Positions 33,905-42,931 of a stretch of 63,965 nucleotides of DNA are shown here, in pieces. The stretch spans positions 1 through 63,965 of the forward strand of contig NZ_WOEY01000059.1 in the NCBI RefSeq assembly GCF_013177695.1. The letters are read 5' to 3'. The position numbers were made by a program, and so were the translations under genes. Numbering within the stretch: position 1 is the stretch's first letter; each line of letters starts with the position of its first letter. The DNA is from Paraburkholderia solitsugae. GTDB lineage: Bacteria > Pseudomonadota > Gammaproteobacteria > Burkholderiales > Burkholderiaceae. The notes under the pieces were generated by a model. The model was not told the DNA's origin. It searched no databases and saw only the letters and a program-made list of their open reading frames with translations.

Positions 33905-35200
33905 TTAACGCAGTTTCGCGACGTCCTTGTCGCTCACCCGTGTTGCCGCCGGATTACCGAATTGCGTCGTCACGTAGTTCGTCAGTGTGACGACCTGCGC
34001 ATCGTTCAACTGCGTGGCGAAGGCCGGCATGCCGACATCGTTGCTCGCGGTTTTACGCGCCACGCCGTGCAGGATCACCTGCACGAGGTTGCCCGGATTG
34101 GACGCCCCCACCGTCGAGTTGTGCAGCAGCGGCGGATAGTAACCGTCGGGCGTGCCCTTGCCTTGCGCCTGGTGGCAGGTCGCACAGTTGCCGAGGTACA
34201 GGCGCGCCGGATCGAGCGTGCCGTCGCTCAGTGCAACGCCGCGCAAACGCGTGACCTCAGTCGACGGCTTGCCCCATGCGCTACGGGGTTGCGAACTGCC
34301 GCCGTCCACTGCCGGCACCGTGCGCACGTAATTGGCGATCGCGTCGATATCCGCGTCACTCATCTTTGAGAAGCTGTGCTCGACGGCTTCGCCCATCGGA
34401 CCGGCCGCTTGCGCGACGCCCGGCACGCTGCCGGTTTGCAGATACTGCACGAGCTGCGCGTGGCTCCACCCGCCAATGCCGCTATTGACCGACGACGTGA
34501 TGTTGTAGCCATCCCAACCCGCCAGCACCGAGCCACCGAGGAAGCCGCTGCCGGTTTCGTCGAGCGCCTTCTCCTGCATCGCGAAGCCGCGTGGCGTGTG
34601 GCAGGTGCTGCAATGCGCGAGGCCTTGCACGAGATACGCGCCGCGATTCCATGCAACGCTCTGGTTCGGCTTGGCTTCGTACGGGCCGTTCTTCAGGAAC
34701 AGCCAGTTCCATACCGTCAGCGGCCAGCGCATGTTGAGCGGCCATGGAATGTCGCTCTGGCGCGTGACCTCGTTCACCGGCGCGACGCCATAACGGAAGT
34801 ATGCGTACAACGCCTTCACGTCGTCATTGCTCACCTTCGCGTAGGACACGTACGGCATGGCTGGGTACAGATTGTGGCCGTCCTTCGAGACGCCTTTGCG
34901 CACCGCGCGATCGAAGTCCGCGAGCGTCCATGTGCCGGTACCGGTTTGCGGGTCCGGCGTGATGTTGCTCGAATAGATCGTGCCGAGCATCGGCACTTTC
35001 AGCGGCAAGCCACCGGCAAACGGCTTGCCCTTGACCGTGCTATGGCAGGCCATGCAATCGCCCGCAGTTGCGAGGTATTCGCCGCGTTTGATCAACGCGG
35101 TGTCGTTGCTACTCACCGAACTAACAGAATCGTCGGCCGGCGCCAACACGGGCCAGGTCAACGCACCGGCCAGCAGCCAGAAAAAGGTCTTTTTCAGCAC
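33905..35200 (-). CDS. FAD glucose dehydrogenase, triheme cytochrome c (beta) subunit
   Basis: 431 residues. The GTG at 35200, with GAAGGAAG upstream, starts a protein with a signal peptide (VLKKTFFWLLAGALTWPVLAPA). Three heme c motifs follow: CMACH in the first domain, CSTCH in the second and CATCH in the third. This is the membrane-associated cytochrome of the FAD-GDH and gluconate/sorbitol dehydrogenase type, which carries electrons from the flavoprotein to ubiquinone or an electrode. It begins 2 bases after the catalytic subunit gene ends, in the gamma-alpha-beta order of the Burkholderia cepacia complex (order recalled from the literature). Confidence 0.92.
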   Translation of the reverse strand: MLKKTFFWLLAGALTWPVLAPADDSVSSVSSNDTALIKRGEYLATAGDCMACHSTVKGKPFAGGLPLKVPMLGTIYSSNITPDPQTGTGTWTLADFDRAVRKGVSKDGHNLYPAMPYVSYAKVSNDDVKALYAYFRYGVAPVNEVTRQSDIPWPLNMRWPLTVWNWLFLKNGPYEAKPNQSVAWNRGAYLVQGLAHCSTCHTPRGFAMQEKALDETGSGFLGGSVLAGWDGYNITSSVNSGIGGWSHAQLVQYLQTGSVPGVAQAAGPMGEAVEHSFSKMSDADIDAIANYVRTVPAVDGGSSQPRSAWGKPSTEVTRLRGVALSDGTLDPARLYLGNCATCHQAQGKGTPDGYYPPLLHNSTVGASNPGNLVQVILHGVARKTASNDVGMPAFATQLNDAQVVTLTNYVTTQFGNPAATRVSDKDVAKLR

Positions 35201-35202
35201 GT

Positions 35203-36813
35203 TCAAACTTCCTTCTTCAACTGGTCGGCCATGCGGAGCGCCAGTGCGGCAATGGTCAGCGTCACGTTGACGGTGCCGACGGTCGGCATCGTCGCGCTGC
35301 TCGAGATGAACAGGTTCGGGTGATCGAAGGTCCGGCAATGCTTGTCGACCACCGAATCGCGCGGGTCGCTGCCCATGATCGTCGCACCCGTGATGTGGTT
35401 GTTCGGCGCGAACTCGTCCTGATACTCGATCTCCGTGCCGCCCAGCACCTTCGCCGCGTTCGCGTAGACCTCTTTCGTATGGACTGCGCCGCGCTTCACG
35501 TAATCGTCGATCGCATAGGTAATCTCCGGGCGCGGAATGCCGATCGCGTCGACTTCCGTCTTGCTCGGCACGATGCGGTTTTGCGGCTGCGGCAGGATTT
35601 CGTGGAAGCAGTCGAATTCGACAAAGCGCGCCGAACGGTCGCGAATCTGCGCGTCCAGTTCGGCCGGCTTGATCAGCTTGCCCTGCTTGAAAATCTTCTG
35701 CGTTTCCTGATCGATGCGCGACAGGTTCGACAAGTGGATCTTCTTGGCGGCCTCGTTCGCACGGAACGCGCCGTCGCGAAAGCCGATCAGCGAGGTCATT
35801 TCCTGCGGACCGCGGCCGGGCCAGAGTTTCTCGTCCGCGTAGAACGTGACGCCCGTGCCCGGGTGGTCCATCAGGTTGCGGCCCACCATGTCGGAGCTAT
35901 TGCCCACCCCGTTCGGGAAGTCGTGGCTGGTGGACATCAGCATGATCTTCGGCGTTTCGATACCGTTCGCGGCGAGCACGAAGTACTTGCCTTCCACGCG
36001 ATGCTCGTTGCCCTGCGGGTCCTTATACAGCGCGGCGGTAATGCGCTTGTCCGTACCCACTTCGAGCTTGTAGACGACCGCGTTGTCGATCAGCTTCGCG
36101 CCGGCCTGCTCCGCCTTTTCGACGTGCACGATGCCGTTGTACATCGCGCCGATCGGGCAGATCGGCATGCAATTGTTGTTGCCGCAACAGGTTGGGCGGC
36201 CGTCGTACGGACGGCTGTTACGCGCGACCGGTTCAGTCACGACGTGATAACCCGAGTCGAATGCGTTGAGCTTGCTCTTGATGGTCTGCTCGTTATACGA
36301 CAGCGGCAGTGGCGCCATCGGATACGGCTGGCTGCGTGGCGAACCGAGTTCTTCGTCTGTGGGACCCCACACGCCGAGTTCTTCTTCGGCACGCTGGTAA
36401 TACGGCTCCAGCTCTTCGTATGCCATCGGCCAGTCACGGCCCACGCCATAGGTGGTCTTCATGCGGAAGTCGTTCGGCATGAAGCGCCAGGCGGACGCGG
36501 CCCAGTGCCACGTCGTGCCGCCCACCGCGCGGATGTACTGCGAGTTGAATTTGTGCTCGCCCTTCAGGATCAGATAATTGTTCGGCGGACCGTATTCCGG
36601 ATGCGGCGCCCATGCGCTCGACGGATACGGCGCCGAGTTATCCGACTTGTCGAGCTGATTGCGAAAGCGCTCGACGATCTCCCAACGCGGCATGCGCGGC
36701 CCGGCTTCGAGCAGGATCACGGACTTGCCCGCGAGCGCCATTTGATGCGCGACGATCGCGCCCGCGACGCCCGACCCGACAACGACGATATCGGCTTGTT
36801 GTGTGTCAGCCAT
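35203..36813 (-). CDS. FAD-dependent glucose dehydrogenase, catalytic alpha subunit (GMC family)
   Basis: 536 residues. A Rossmann N-terminus (ADIVVVGSGVAGAIVAHQMA) binds FAD. CCGNNNCMPICPIG (about residues 209-222) supplies the cysteines of the iron-sulfur cluster known in B. cepacia FAD-GDH. The C-terminus has NNHITGATIMG with the catalytic His and TVNVTLTIAALALRM with the partner Asn, as in GMC oxidoreductases. From memory the sequence is very close to the B. cepacia alpha subunit, so glucose to gluconolactone in the periplasm is the likely reaction. It probably leaves the cell with the Tat-signal-bearing gamma subunit, since it has no signal of its own. Confidence 0.93.
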   Translation of the reverse strand: MADTQQADIVVVGSGVAGAIVAHQMALAGKSVILLEAGPRMPRWEIVERFRNQLDKSDNSAPYPSSAWAPHPEYGPPNNYLILKGEHKFNSQYIRAVGGTTWHWAASAWRFMPNDFRMKTTYGVGRDWPMAYEELEPYYQRAEEELGVWGPTDEELGSPRSQPYPMAPLPLSYNEQTIKSKLNAFDSGYHVVTEPVARNSRPYDGRPTCCGNNNCMPICPIGAMYNGIVHVEKAEQAGAKLIDNAVVYKLEVGTDKRITAALYKDPQGNEHRVEGKYFVLAANGIETPKIMLMSTSHDFPNGVGNSSDMVGRNLMDHPGTGVTFYADEKLWPGRGPQEMTSLIGFRDGAFRANEAAKKIHLSNLSRIDQETQKIFKQGKLIKPAELDAQIRDRSARFVEFDCFHEILPQPQNRIVPSKTEVDAIGIPRPEITYAIDDYVKRGAVHTKEVYANAAKVLGGTEIEYQDEFAPNNHITGATIMGSDPRDSVVDKHCRTFDHPNLFISSSATMPTVGTVNVTLTIAALALRMADQLKKEV

Positions 36814-36816
36814 TGC

Positions 36817-37320
36817 TTAAGCTTGCCTTTCGATGGGTTTGGCGGCCCAGAAGCCGGGCTTGTTGGGGCAGTACGAACGAATGATCAGCGTGTCGGAGAC
36901 CACGTCGTACATCAGCGCCTGTTCATACGTGATCACCGCGTTGTCCACCGTGCCGAGATACCAGGCTTCCATGATCTTCAGCGCGAGCGACTGTTGCGCG
37001 GCATCGGCGGAACCGGCTGCGAGCGCACCGGCGAGCTTCGGCAACTGCTGCGCGAGATCGGGCGCGGACTTCTGCAACGCGGCTAGCAGACGCATGCCGA
37101 CATCGCGATCGAGACTGGACCTGGCCGTCAGGGATTGCGACAGCGTCATGAAGGCGTCGATGGGCGCGGCCGCCGAGTCGTCGGCCAGCGCCTTGAGCGT
37201 GAGCGAGCCGGTCAGGCCGGCTGCCGTCAACGCGAGCGCGCCTTGCAGCCAGCGGCGGCGCGTCATCGTGGACGGTTCATCGCTCGCGGCGAACTCGCCG
37301 TGAGAGTCTTGTGGAGTCAA
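36817..37320 (-). CDS. FAD glucose dehydrogenase gamma (hitchhiker) subunit with Tat signal
   Basis: 167 residues if begun at the TTG at 37320, which has AAGGGAAA upstream; the ATG at 37266 is the alternative. The Tat motif TRRRWLQGALALTAAGLTG is followed by a small helical domain containing EAWYLGTVDNAVITYEQAL and SYCPNKPGFWAAKPIERQA, nearly identical in memory to the B. cepacia gamma subunit. It chaperones and exports the cofactor-loaded alpha subunit. The stop is 3 bases before the alpha ATG. I favour the TTG start because the known subunit also has an N-terminal extension before the twin arginines. Confidence 0.9.
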   Translation of the reverse strand: MTPQDSHGEFAASDEPSTMTRRRWLQGALALTAAGLTGSLTLKALADDSAAAPIDAFMTLSQSLTARSSLDRDVGMRLLAALQKSAPDLAQQLPKLAGALAAGSADAAQQSLALKIMEAWYLGTVDNAVITYEQALMYDVVSDTLIIRSYCPNKPGFWAAKPIERQA

Positions 37321-37354
37321 TGGTTGTGTTTCCCTTGTGAGGCGTTCTGGTACG

Positions 37355-38461
37355 TTAGAACTGATGCAACATCCCGACATACGCGCCGGTTTGCGATTCG
37401 CCCGCGAGCGGACTCGTGTTATTCGTGGCGTCGCGCGGCGACGCTTCAAGCGAAAAATTCGAGTTGCTGCCGTTGCGCACATAGCCCACCGTGCCGTACA
37501 CGAAGGTGCGCTTCGAGAGGTTGTAGGTCGTGCCGAGCACGTACATCATCGCGTGACCGGACGGGTCGTGCGCGGCATCGCCACCGCCGTCGCCGACCTT
37601 GATGTAGTAGCCGCCCGCCGTCACCGCCCAACGCGACTGGACGTTGTAGGTGGCGCCGAGCCAGTAGTGATCGGCGCTGTCGGCCACGCCCACCGGCGTG
37701 TCCGGCGCCGCGTAATGCGTATAGGCGCCCTGGATCTTCCACGCGTCGAAATGCACATTCGCACCGGCGAAATATTCGCGCGAGGCCTGGAAGATGTTGC
37801 TGAAGCGGCCGTTACTGTCACGCAGTTCATCGTAGATACCGCGCACGTCGAAGAGCGGCGAGTGATACGTGAGCATGATGCCGTCGGAGCGGCCAAACTC
37901 GCCCGCCGCACCACTGTTGAACGCGCCCGCCTGATTGCCGAGGGCATATTGCGCCTGGACGTCGAAGCCCCATAACACCGGGCTGTGATACTCGACGTTG
38001 TTGCTGGTCTGCTGCCAGTTGCGACCACGCACGAGCGACGCCGACGAAAATGCCTGCTGCACGAACGGGTCGAATTCCCACACCCCGTCGCTATCGATGA
38101 ACAGATTGCGCCCGGCTTGCAGCGTACCCCACTGGTTGTCTTTCAGACCGACGAACGCGCGCCGTGACCACAACCGTCCGCCACTGGTGGTGCCGTTCAT
38201 GATCTGCAGACCGGTTTCCAGGTTGAATATCGCATTGAGCCCACCGCCCAGATCTTCATTGCCTTTCAGGCCCAACATGCTGGTGCCCCAATCACCGCCT
38301 TCAGCACTCCAACGGCTCGAACTGCCGCCCGCGCCATTGTTGATGTGATTCAGATATTCCACGCCGCCGTCGAGACGGCCATATAACGTCACGCTGGTTT
38401 GACCGTATGCCAGAGGACTTGCCACCGCGAGAGCAGCCATTAATTTTGTATGTAGTCTCAT
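37355..38461 (-). CDS. Gram-negative general porin (Burkholderia type)
   Basis: 368 residues. A signal peptide (MRLHTKLMAALAVASPLAYG) is followed by QTSVTLYGRLDGGVEYLNHI, the usual first strand of betaproteobacterial porins, repeated amphipathic strands, GLKGNEDLGGGLNAIFNLE, and a C-terminal strand ending VGMLHQF with terminal Phe. It forms a trimeric outer-membrane channel for small solutes. It lies 34 bases upstream of the GDH gamma start on the same strand with no obvious terminator between, so readthrough into the dehydrogenase genes is possible and would pair sugar entry with oxidation. Confidence 0.92.
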   Translation of the reverse strand: MRLHTKLMAALAVASPLAYGQTSVTLYGRLDGGVEYLNHINNGAGGSSSRWSAEGGDWGTSMLGLKGNEDLGGGLNAIFNLETGLQIMNGTTSGGRLWSRRAFVGLKDNQWGTLQAGRNLFIDSDGVWEFDPFVQQAFSSASLVRGRNWQQTSNNVEYHSPVLWGFDVQAQYALGNQAGAFNSGAAGEFGRSDGIMLTYHSPLFDVRGIYDELRDSNGRFSNIFQASREYFAGANVHFDAWKIQGAYTHYAAPDTPVGVADSADHYWLGATYNVQSRWAVTAGGYYIKVGDGGGDAAHDPSGHAMMYVLGTTYNLSKRTFVYGTVGYVRNGSNSNFSLEASPRDATNNTSPLAGESQTGAYVGMLHQF

Positions 38462-38951
38462 TGTTTTGCCGTGAGTTTCTTCTGTCGAAATGATGGGCAA
38501 AGCCGACTGCCGATGACTCAAAACTACTCACCCGGCCGCACCACTAACACTACGATTCAAATACGCCAAGCCGCAGACCGGCGGTGCAAAGCCCCTCCGC
38601 GCGGGCCTCGCATATGCAACAGAACGGCATGGGCAATGACCTGTTGCGCATACCGGGTTATGCCGGCGTGATGCCGAACCGAATTCTTTTGAAAATAGGA
38701 TGTTGTAAAACTACACGCTTCGCGCACGCACTATAGGTGATCGACGCTTCATAGCCTATCCGTTTCACGCAATAAACTTTTGCCGGCGGCGCGCTCGACA
38801 TTGAAAATCCGCGGTTGAATCGGCGCGCCCCAAAAGGAAATCACAGTCCGGGAGATCGAAAGGTACTCACGATAAGATAGTCGGTCATTGGGTCTCAGCC
38901 AAATGGAAACGCATTACTTGTTTTTTGACCTTTTATCATTTGCCACTTGCC
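38462..38951. other. Divergent promoter region between porin and CobS-like gene
   Basis: About 490 bases, somewhat less GC-rich around 38680-38800. It must hold promoters for both directions. No gene and no named site could be supported. Confidence 0.4.
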
Positions 38952-40178
38952 ATGAACGCGCCTGAACTGACCGAAGACGAAAACCTGGGCCTTTACCAAC
39001 GCGCGACCGAAAACGGTGCGGAGTGGTGGCGCGTCAGCGTGGCGGACCGGCCGGAAAACTATCGACTGGAGCATGGGGTCGATGACGGCAACGGCGCCGG
39101 ATCGGTCGATATCGATCTGGTGGTCGACGCGGAAAACCTGCGCGCGAAGCTGAAGAAGTGGCGCCGCGAGGGCTTTGCGATCGATACGCCCGACGCTTCG
39201 GACGACGCGGGCACAGCGGAACGGGTGGCCTTCATGCCGGAGTTGAGGCGCGTTGCGGCGCTGGCCTCGGCGGCGAAGCGCCATCCGCAGGTGGAGGGCA
39301 CGGGCGAAACCGTGCGCATCGGTCATGTCGACGTGCCTTGCGGCCTGCACAATCCGCTCGTGCCGCGCGTCAATCCGGCCTATCTGTTCTCCGAACGCTT
39401 TAACGACATTGTCGAAGATATCGTGGAGAACCGGCGCGTGATGCTGATCGGTCACACCGGCGCTGGCAAGACCAGCCTGATCGAACAGGTCGCCGCGCGC
39501 TCGCATCACGGCGTGTTGCGCTCGAACATGAATGGGCAAACCACCGTCGGCGATTTTGTCGGATTCTGGACGGTCAAGGGCGGCGAGACGATCTGGGTAG
39601 ACGGCGTGCTGCCCACGGCGATGCGCGAAGGCATCTGGCTGATCGTCGACGAAATCGATTTCGCCGAACCGTCCATTCTCGCCGCTCTCACCGCCGTGCT
39701 CGAACCGCACGGCCGCCTCGTACTGAAAGAGAAAGGCAACGAGATCGTCGCGCCGCATCCCGCGTTCCGGCTGTTCGCTACCGCAAATGCGGTGGGTGCG
39801 ATGAGCCAGTTCCGCCACCTGTATCAGGGCGCGAATCTGATGAACGAGGCGTTTCTCGATCGCTGGCGTGTCTACATGCTGGACTATCTGACGCCCGCCG
39901 AAGAAGCCGACGTGCTGATGCGCACCCTCGCCCCGCATATGACGCGCGCGCTCGCCACCACCCTCGCCGCGATTGCCGCCGACTGCCGCGCGGCGTTCGC
40001 CCGCGAAGACCTGTCGAGCGCGTTCTCCACACGGCGCCTGCTCGACTGGGCCGAGCTGATGCTGCGCACCGGCGACCCCGAACGTGCCGCCGGTCCTGCG
40101 ATTTACGCGAAGGTCAGTCCCGAAGACGCGGCGCTCATTCGCGGTATCGTTCGCCACCACATCGCGCCAGCCGCCTGA
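38952..40178 (+). CDS. CobS/MoxR-like AAA+ ATPase
   Basis: 408 residues. About 130 N-terminal residues of unknown fold precede an AAA+ module: Walker A GHTGAGKTSLIEQVA, Walker B IWLIVDEIDFAEPSILAAL, sensor 1 LFATANAVG, and a sensor-2 helical lid. The spacing and the LLEPHGRLVLKEKG-like loop (AVLEPHGRLVLKEKGNEIV) resemble cobaltochelatase CobS and generic MoxR proteins. MoxR ATPases act with VWA partners as metal-insertion or protein-remodelling chaperones. The VWA gene follows after 13 bases. No cobalamin genes lie in the window, so a role other than cobalt insertion is likely. Confidence 0.85.
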   Translation: MNAPELTEDENLGLYQRATENGAEWWRVSVADRPENYRLEHGVDDGNGAGSVDIDLVVDAENLRAKLKKWRREGFAIDTPDASDDAGTAERVAFMPELRRVAALASAAKRHPQVEGTGETVRIGHVDVPCGLHNPLVPRVNPAYLFSERFNDIVEDIVENRRVMLIGHTGAGKTSLIEQVAARSHHGVLRSNMNGQTTVGDFVGFWTVKGGETIWVDGVLPTAMREGIWLIVDEIDFAEPSILAALTAVLEPHGRLVLKEKGNEIVAPHPAFRLFATANAVGAMSQFRHLYQGANLMNEAFLDRWRVYMLDYLTPAEEADVLMRTLAPHMTRALATTLAAIAADCRAAFAREDLSSAFSTRRLLDWAELMLRTGDPERAAGPAIYAKVSPEDAALIRGIVRHHIAPAA

Positions 40179-40191
40179 GACGCTAACCACA

Positions 40192-41943
40192 ATGAGTGCA
40201 ATGCATGCAACGCGCGACACGCAAGGCTTCGCGTTTGAATCGACGCTCAGCAAGGTGGCGCGCGTGCTCACTGGCCAATACGGCGTGACAGTCGCGTTCA
40301 GTCCGGATGGTCCGCGTGTCGAACCCGGCCGCATCGTGATTCCCGACTATGAGTTGAGCGGCGACGTCGAGCGCGACGTGGTGATCGGCTATCTGGATCT
40401 GTTGGTGGCGCGCGCCAAGCATTCATCGCTCACGCAGATGGACGCGCTGCCTCCCGGCGTTGCAGCGAATCTCGCGCAGGTGATCGAGGATCGCCGCGTC
40501 GCTTCGCAACTGCTCGACGCGTATCCGGGCGCGCGCTGGTTCATCGGCAAGCTGCGTGTGCATGCCGCCGAGCAGGCACGGCAGCGCTGGCCGAAACTGC
40601 ATTGGCGCGACCGGCTGGTCTGGCTGGTGGAGCGCGCGCTGTGGGACGAAAAACCGACCCTGACCGAAGCGAGTCATTCACTGCTGGCCGCGCTACACGC
40701 CGCGCAGGATCTGCTGGACGAGTCGCGAAGAAGCGGTTCGACCGCGCATAGCATCGCGGCGGCGCAAGCCCTGGTGGCGCGCGTGCGGGCTTTGTCGGCG
40801 GGCGATGTCAACAGCATGGTGTTCACCGCGGACCCGGTTGAAGACATTGACACGGAAACCGCCGCATCGTCGTCCGCGCCGCTTAACGATGACGACACCG
40901 CGCTGCCCGACCAGGACAACGCGGCCTCTCCTCCGTCCGATAAAAGCGGTGGCGCGCAAGCGGAGAATGCGGTCGGCATGGGGCAATCGCTGGCCGATGC
41001 GCAGCAGCCATCGGCACGTTCCGATGGCGTTGCCGGTGCAGCATCAGGCGCTGCTCGCATGCAGTTGTCGATTCCGCTCGCCACCGAATTCGATGAAATC
41101 ACCGACCTCACCGGTCAGGGCGACAGCGCAACATGGCGCGAGCTTCGCGCACAGGCCCGTGCGGATACCGCACCGCTCAAGGAGAAACTCGAACGCGCGC
41201 TGAGCGCCGACGAACGCACCCGTTGGCGCCGCGAGCAGGAGCGCGGCGAAATCGATCGCACCGCGCTGGCCAGGCTGGCAACCTCACCTGGTTACCGCAC
41301 GCCGTTTCGCACGCAACGGGTGGCTAAAGGGCGCGACGTCGCCGTGACCTTGCTGATCGATCGTAGCGGTTCGATGGCCGGGCGCAAGATCGAGCTCGCG
41401 CGCCTGTGTGCGACCGCGCTGTGCGATGCGCTGACGCAATTGTCGTTCGACTGCGAAGTGCTCGGCTATTGCTCGCTCGAGTCCGCGCCGATGAAGCAAC
41501 TCTATGAGCGGCAACGGGCGGCCGGCGCGGATTTGCGGGGCTATAACCGCTTTGTCGAGCGGCTCGATCTGAAAGTCTATAAACGCTTTGGCGCGACGGA
41601 TTTGAGCGGCATCGCCAGGATCGATTGTGGTCACGAAAATCCGGACGGCGAGGCGCTGGCCTGGGCCGCCACGCGGCTGGCCGATCATCAAGCCGAGCGA
41701 CGCATCCTGATCGTGTTCTCCGACGGCTATCCGTCGACCGGCGACGGCGACCCGCAGGTATTGCGCAGCGATCTGCGCGAACGCGTCGCAGCGATCCAGA
41801 AACGCGGCATCGAATTGCTAGGGATCGGTGTGCTAACTGATGCCGTCGAGGATTTCTATCCGCACAACGTGGTGGTGAGCCGGCTGGCCGAATTGCCGTC
41901 GACGGTGTTATCGGTGTTGAGTTCGATGCTGCTGACGCGCTAG
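40192..41943 (+). CDS. CobT-like VWA-domain protein
   Basis: 583 residues. An N-terminal helical domain (~200 residues, with PGRIVIPDYELSGDVERDVV) is followed by a low-complexity acidic linker rich in Ser, Asp and Ala (~220-330), a charged helical segment and a C-terminal VWA domain. The metal-ion-dependent adhesion site is LLIDRSGSMAG, with further residues in RFGATDLSG and VFSDGYPSTGDGD. This order is that of cobaltochelatase CobT. With the adjacent CobS-like ATPase it probably forms a two-protein complex acting on an unidentified client. The ATG at 40192 is used; the ribosome site is weak, consistent with translational coupling. Confidence 0.85.
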   Translation: MSAMHATRDTQGFAFESTLSKVARVLTGQYGVTVAFSPDGPRVEPGRIVIPDYELSGDVERDVVIGYLDLLVARAKHSSLTQMDALPPGVAANLAQVIEDRRVASQLLDAYPGARWFIGKLRVHAAEQARQRWPKLHWRDRLVWLVERALWDEKPTLTEASHSLLAALHAAQDLLDESRRSGSTAHSIAAAQALVARVRALSAGDVNSMVFTADPVEDIDTETAASSSAPLNDDDTALPDQDNAASPPSDKSGGAQAENAVGMGQSLADAQQPSARSDGVAGAASGAARMQLSIPLATEFDEITDLTGQGDSATWRELRAQARADTAPLKEKLERALSADERTRWRREQERGEIDRTALARLATSPGYRTPFRTQRVAKGRDVAVTLLIDRSGSMAGRKIELARLCATALCDALTQLSFDCEVLGYCSLESAPMKQLYERQRAAGADLRGYNRFVERLDLKVYKRFGATDLSGIARIDCGHENPDGEALAWAATRLADHQAERRILIVFSDGYPSTGDGDPQVLRSDLRERVAAIQKRGIELLGIGVLTDAVEDFYPHNVVVSRLAELPSTVLSVLSSMLLTR

Positions 41944-42007
41944 CGCATCGAAACGCCGCTCGCCTTTCGGAGCGCAAAAAGGCTGCGATCTGAGGCGTCG
42001 TTCCGCG

Positions 42008-42856
42008 CTACGCCATTTTGGGTTCGACCAATTTGGGTTCGAACGAATACTGCTCGATCTCGCCGCCCCGCGCGACCACGGCCGTGCTCTCCGGAATCTC
42101 CTCCCACCACCCCGGCAGATCCGCGAGCGGCTCCGACAACACCAGAAAGGCGTCTTCACCCACCACCGCGATGCGCGGGTCGTCCGGATACAGTTCGTGC
42201 AGATGCCGGAACGAGGTGCTGTGGAAGAGCGAGCGAGACTGTCTTTCGCTCGAATAGCGAACCGCGACGATCTGCTCGCCGTCGGTTGCGCAAACGGTCA
42301 TGTTCAGCGGCTCATCGATATCGTGTTTGCGCCCGATGTCCTCGACAAAACCCACCATCCGCTCGAGCGCGGTGACCGGCGCGAGTTCGAGACCGAAAGT
42401 CAGCGCCAGAAAAAACAGCACCTCGGAATCCGTCGAACCTTCGACCGACGGAAACAACTCAGGATCGATCGCCAGCATCAGATCGCGGCGTACCACCGGA
42501 AAGTTACGCACCAGCCCGTTGTGCATAAAGAGCCAGCGGCCGTAACGGAACGGATGACAGTTGGTTTCCTGCGACGGCGTGCCGGTGGCCGCACGGATGT
42601 GCGCGACAAACAGCGGCGCGCGGATCGCCCGCGCGGCCTCGCGCAGATTGCGGTCGCTCCATGCGGGCTGGATGCAGCGGTAGCGAAACGGGATGTCGGT
42701 CGGATGACCGTACCAGCCGATGCCGAACCCGTCGCCGTTCGTGGTGGTCTGGCCGAGCCGCGAATGCAGGCTCTGGTCGATCAGGGAGTGCTTGGCGTTG
42801 AACAGCACCGTTTCGAGTTGAAGCGGGTTGCCGGTATAAGCGAGCCAACGGCACAT
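42008..42856 (-). CDS. Class II glutamine amidotransferase (YafJ-like)
   Basis: 282 residues beginning MCRWLAYTGNPLQLE, so Cys2 becomes the N-terminal nucleophile after Met removal. GDGFGIGWYG, HIRAATGTPSQETNCHPF and RWLFMHNGLVRNF give the glutamine-binding residues of the Ntn fold. There is no synthase domain, as in YafJ and EgtC-like proteins; the acceptor of the ammonia, or whether it is a hydrolase, is unknown. A GGAGGG site precedes the ATG at 42856, and the upstream open frame adds only six residues. It is convergent with the CobT-like gene. Confidence 0.88.
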   Translation of the reverse strand: MCRWLAYTGNPLQLETVLFNAKHSLIDQSLHSRLGQTTTNGDGFGIGWYGHPTDIPFRYRCIQPAWSDRNLREAARAIRAPLFVAHIRAATGTPSQETNCHPFRYGRWLFMHNGLVRNFPVVRRDLMLAIDPELFPSVEGSTDSEVLFFLALTFGLELAPVTALERMVGFVEDIGRKHDIDEPLNMTVCATDGEQIVAVRYSSERQSRSLFHSTSFRHLHELYPDDPRIAVVGEDAFLVLSEPLADLPGWWEEIPESTAVVARGGEIEQYSFEPKLVEPKMA

Positions 42857-42931
42857 GAGATTCCCTCCTGTCACGACGAAATGTCCGACGAACCTCGCAC
42901 AGCCTCGAATAGGCTCGCGTGCCGCCGTTCG

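Noticed and set aside
35320..37086. Plus-strand frame opposite the glucose dehydrogenase genes
   Set aside because: Antisense to two strongly identified subunits with conserved motifs; no ribosome site or domain.
38895..40334. Minus-strand frame opposite the CobS-like gene
   Set aside because: The plus strand has intact Walker motifs; the minus frame has only low-complexity arginine-rich sequence.
38952..41943. Assignment as cobalamin-synthesis cobS and cobT
   Set aside because: Only the ATPase and VWA folds are seen; no cobN or cobalamin gene is in the window, so the symbols were withheld.
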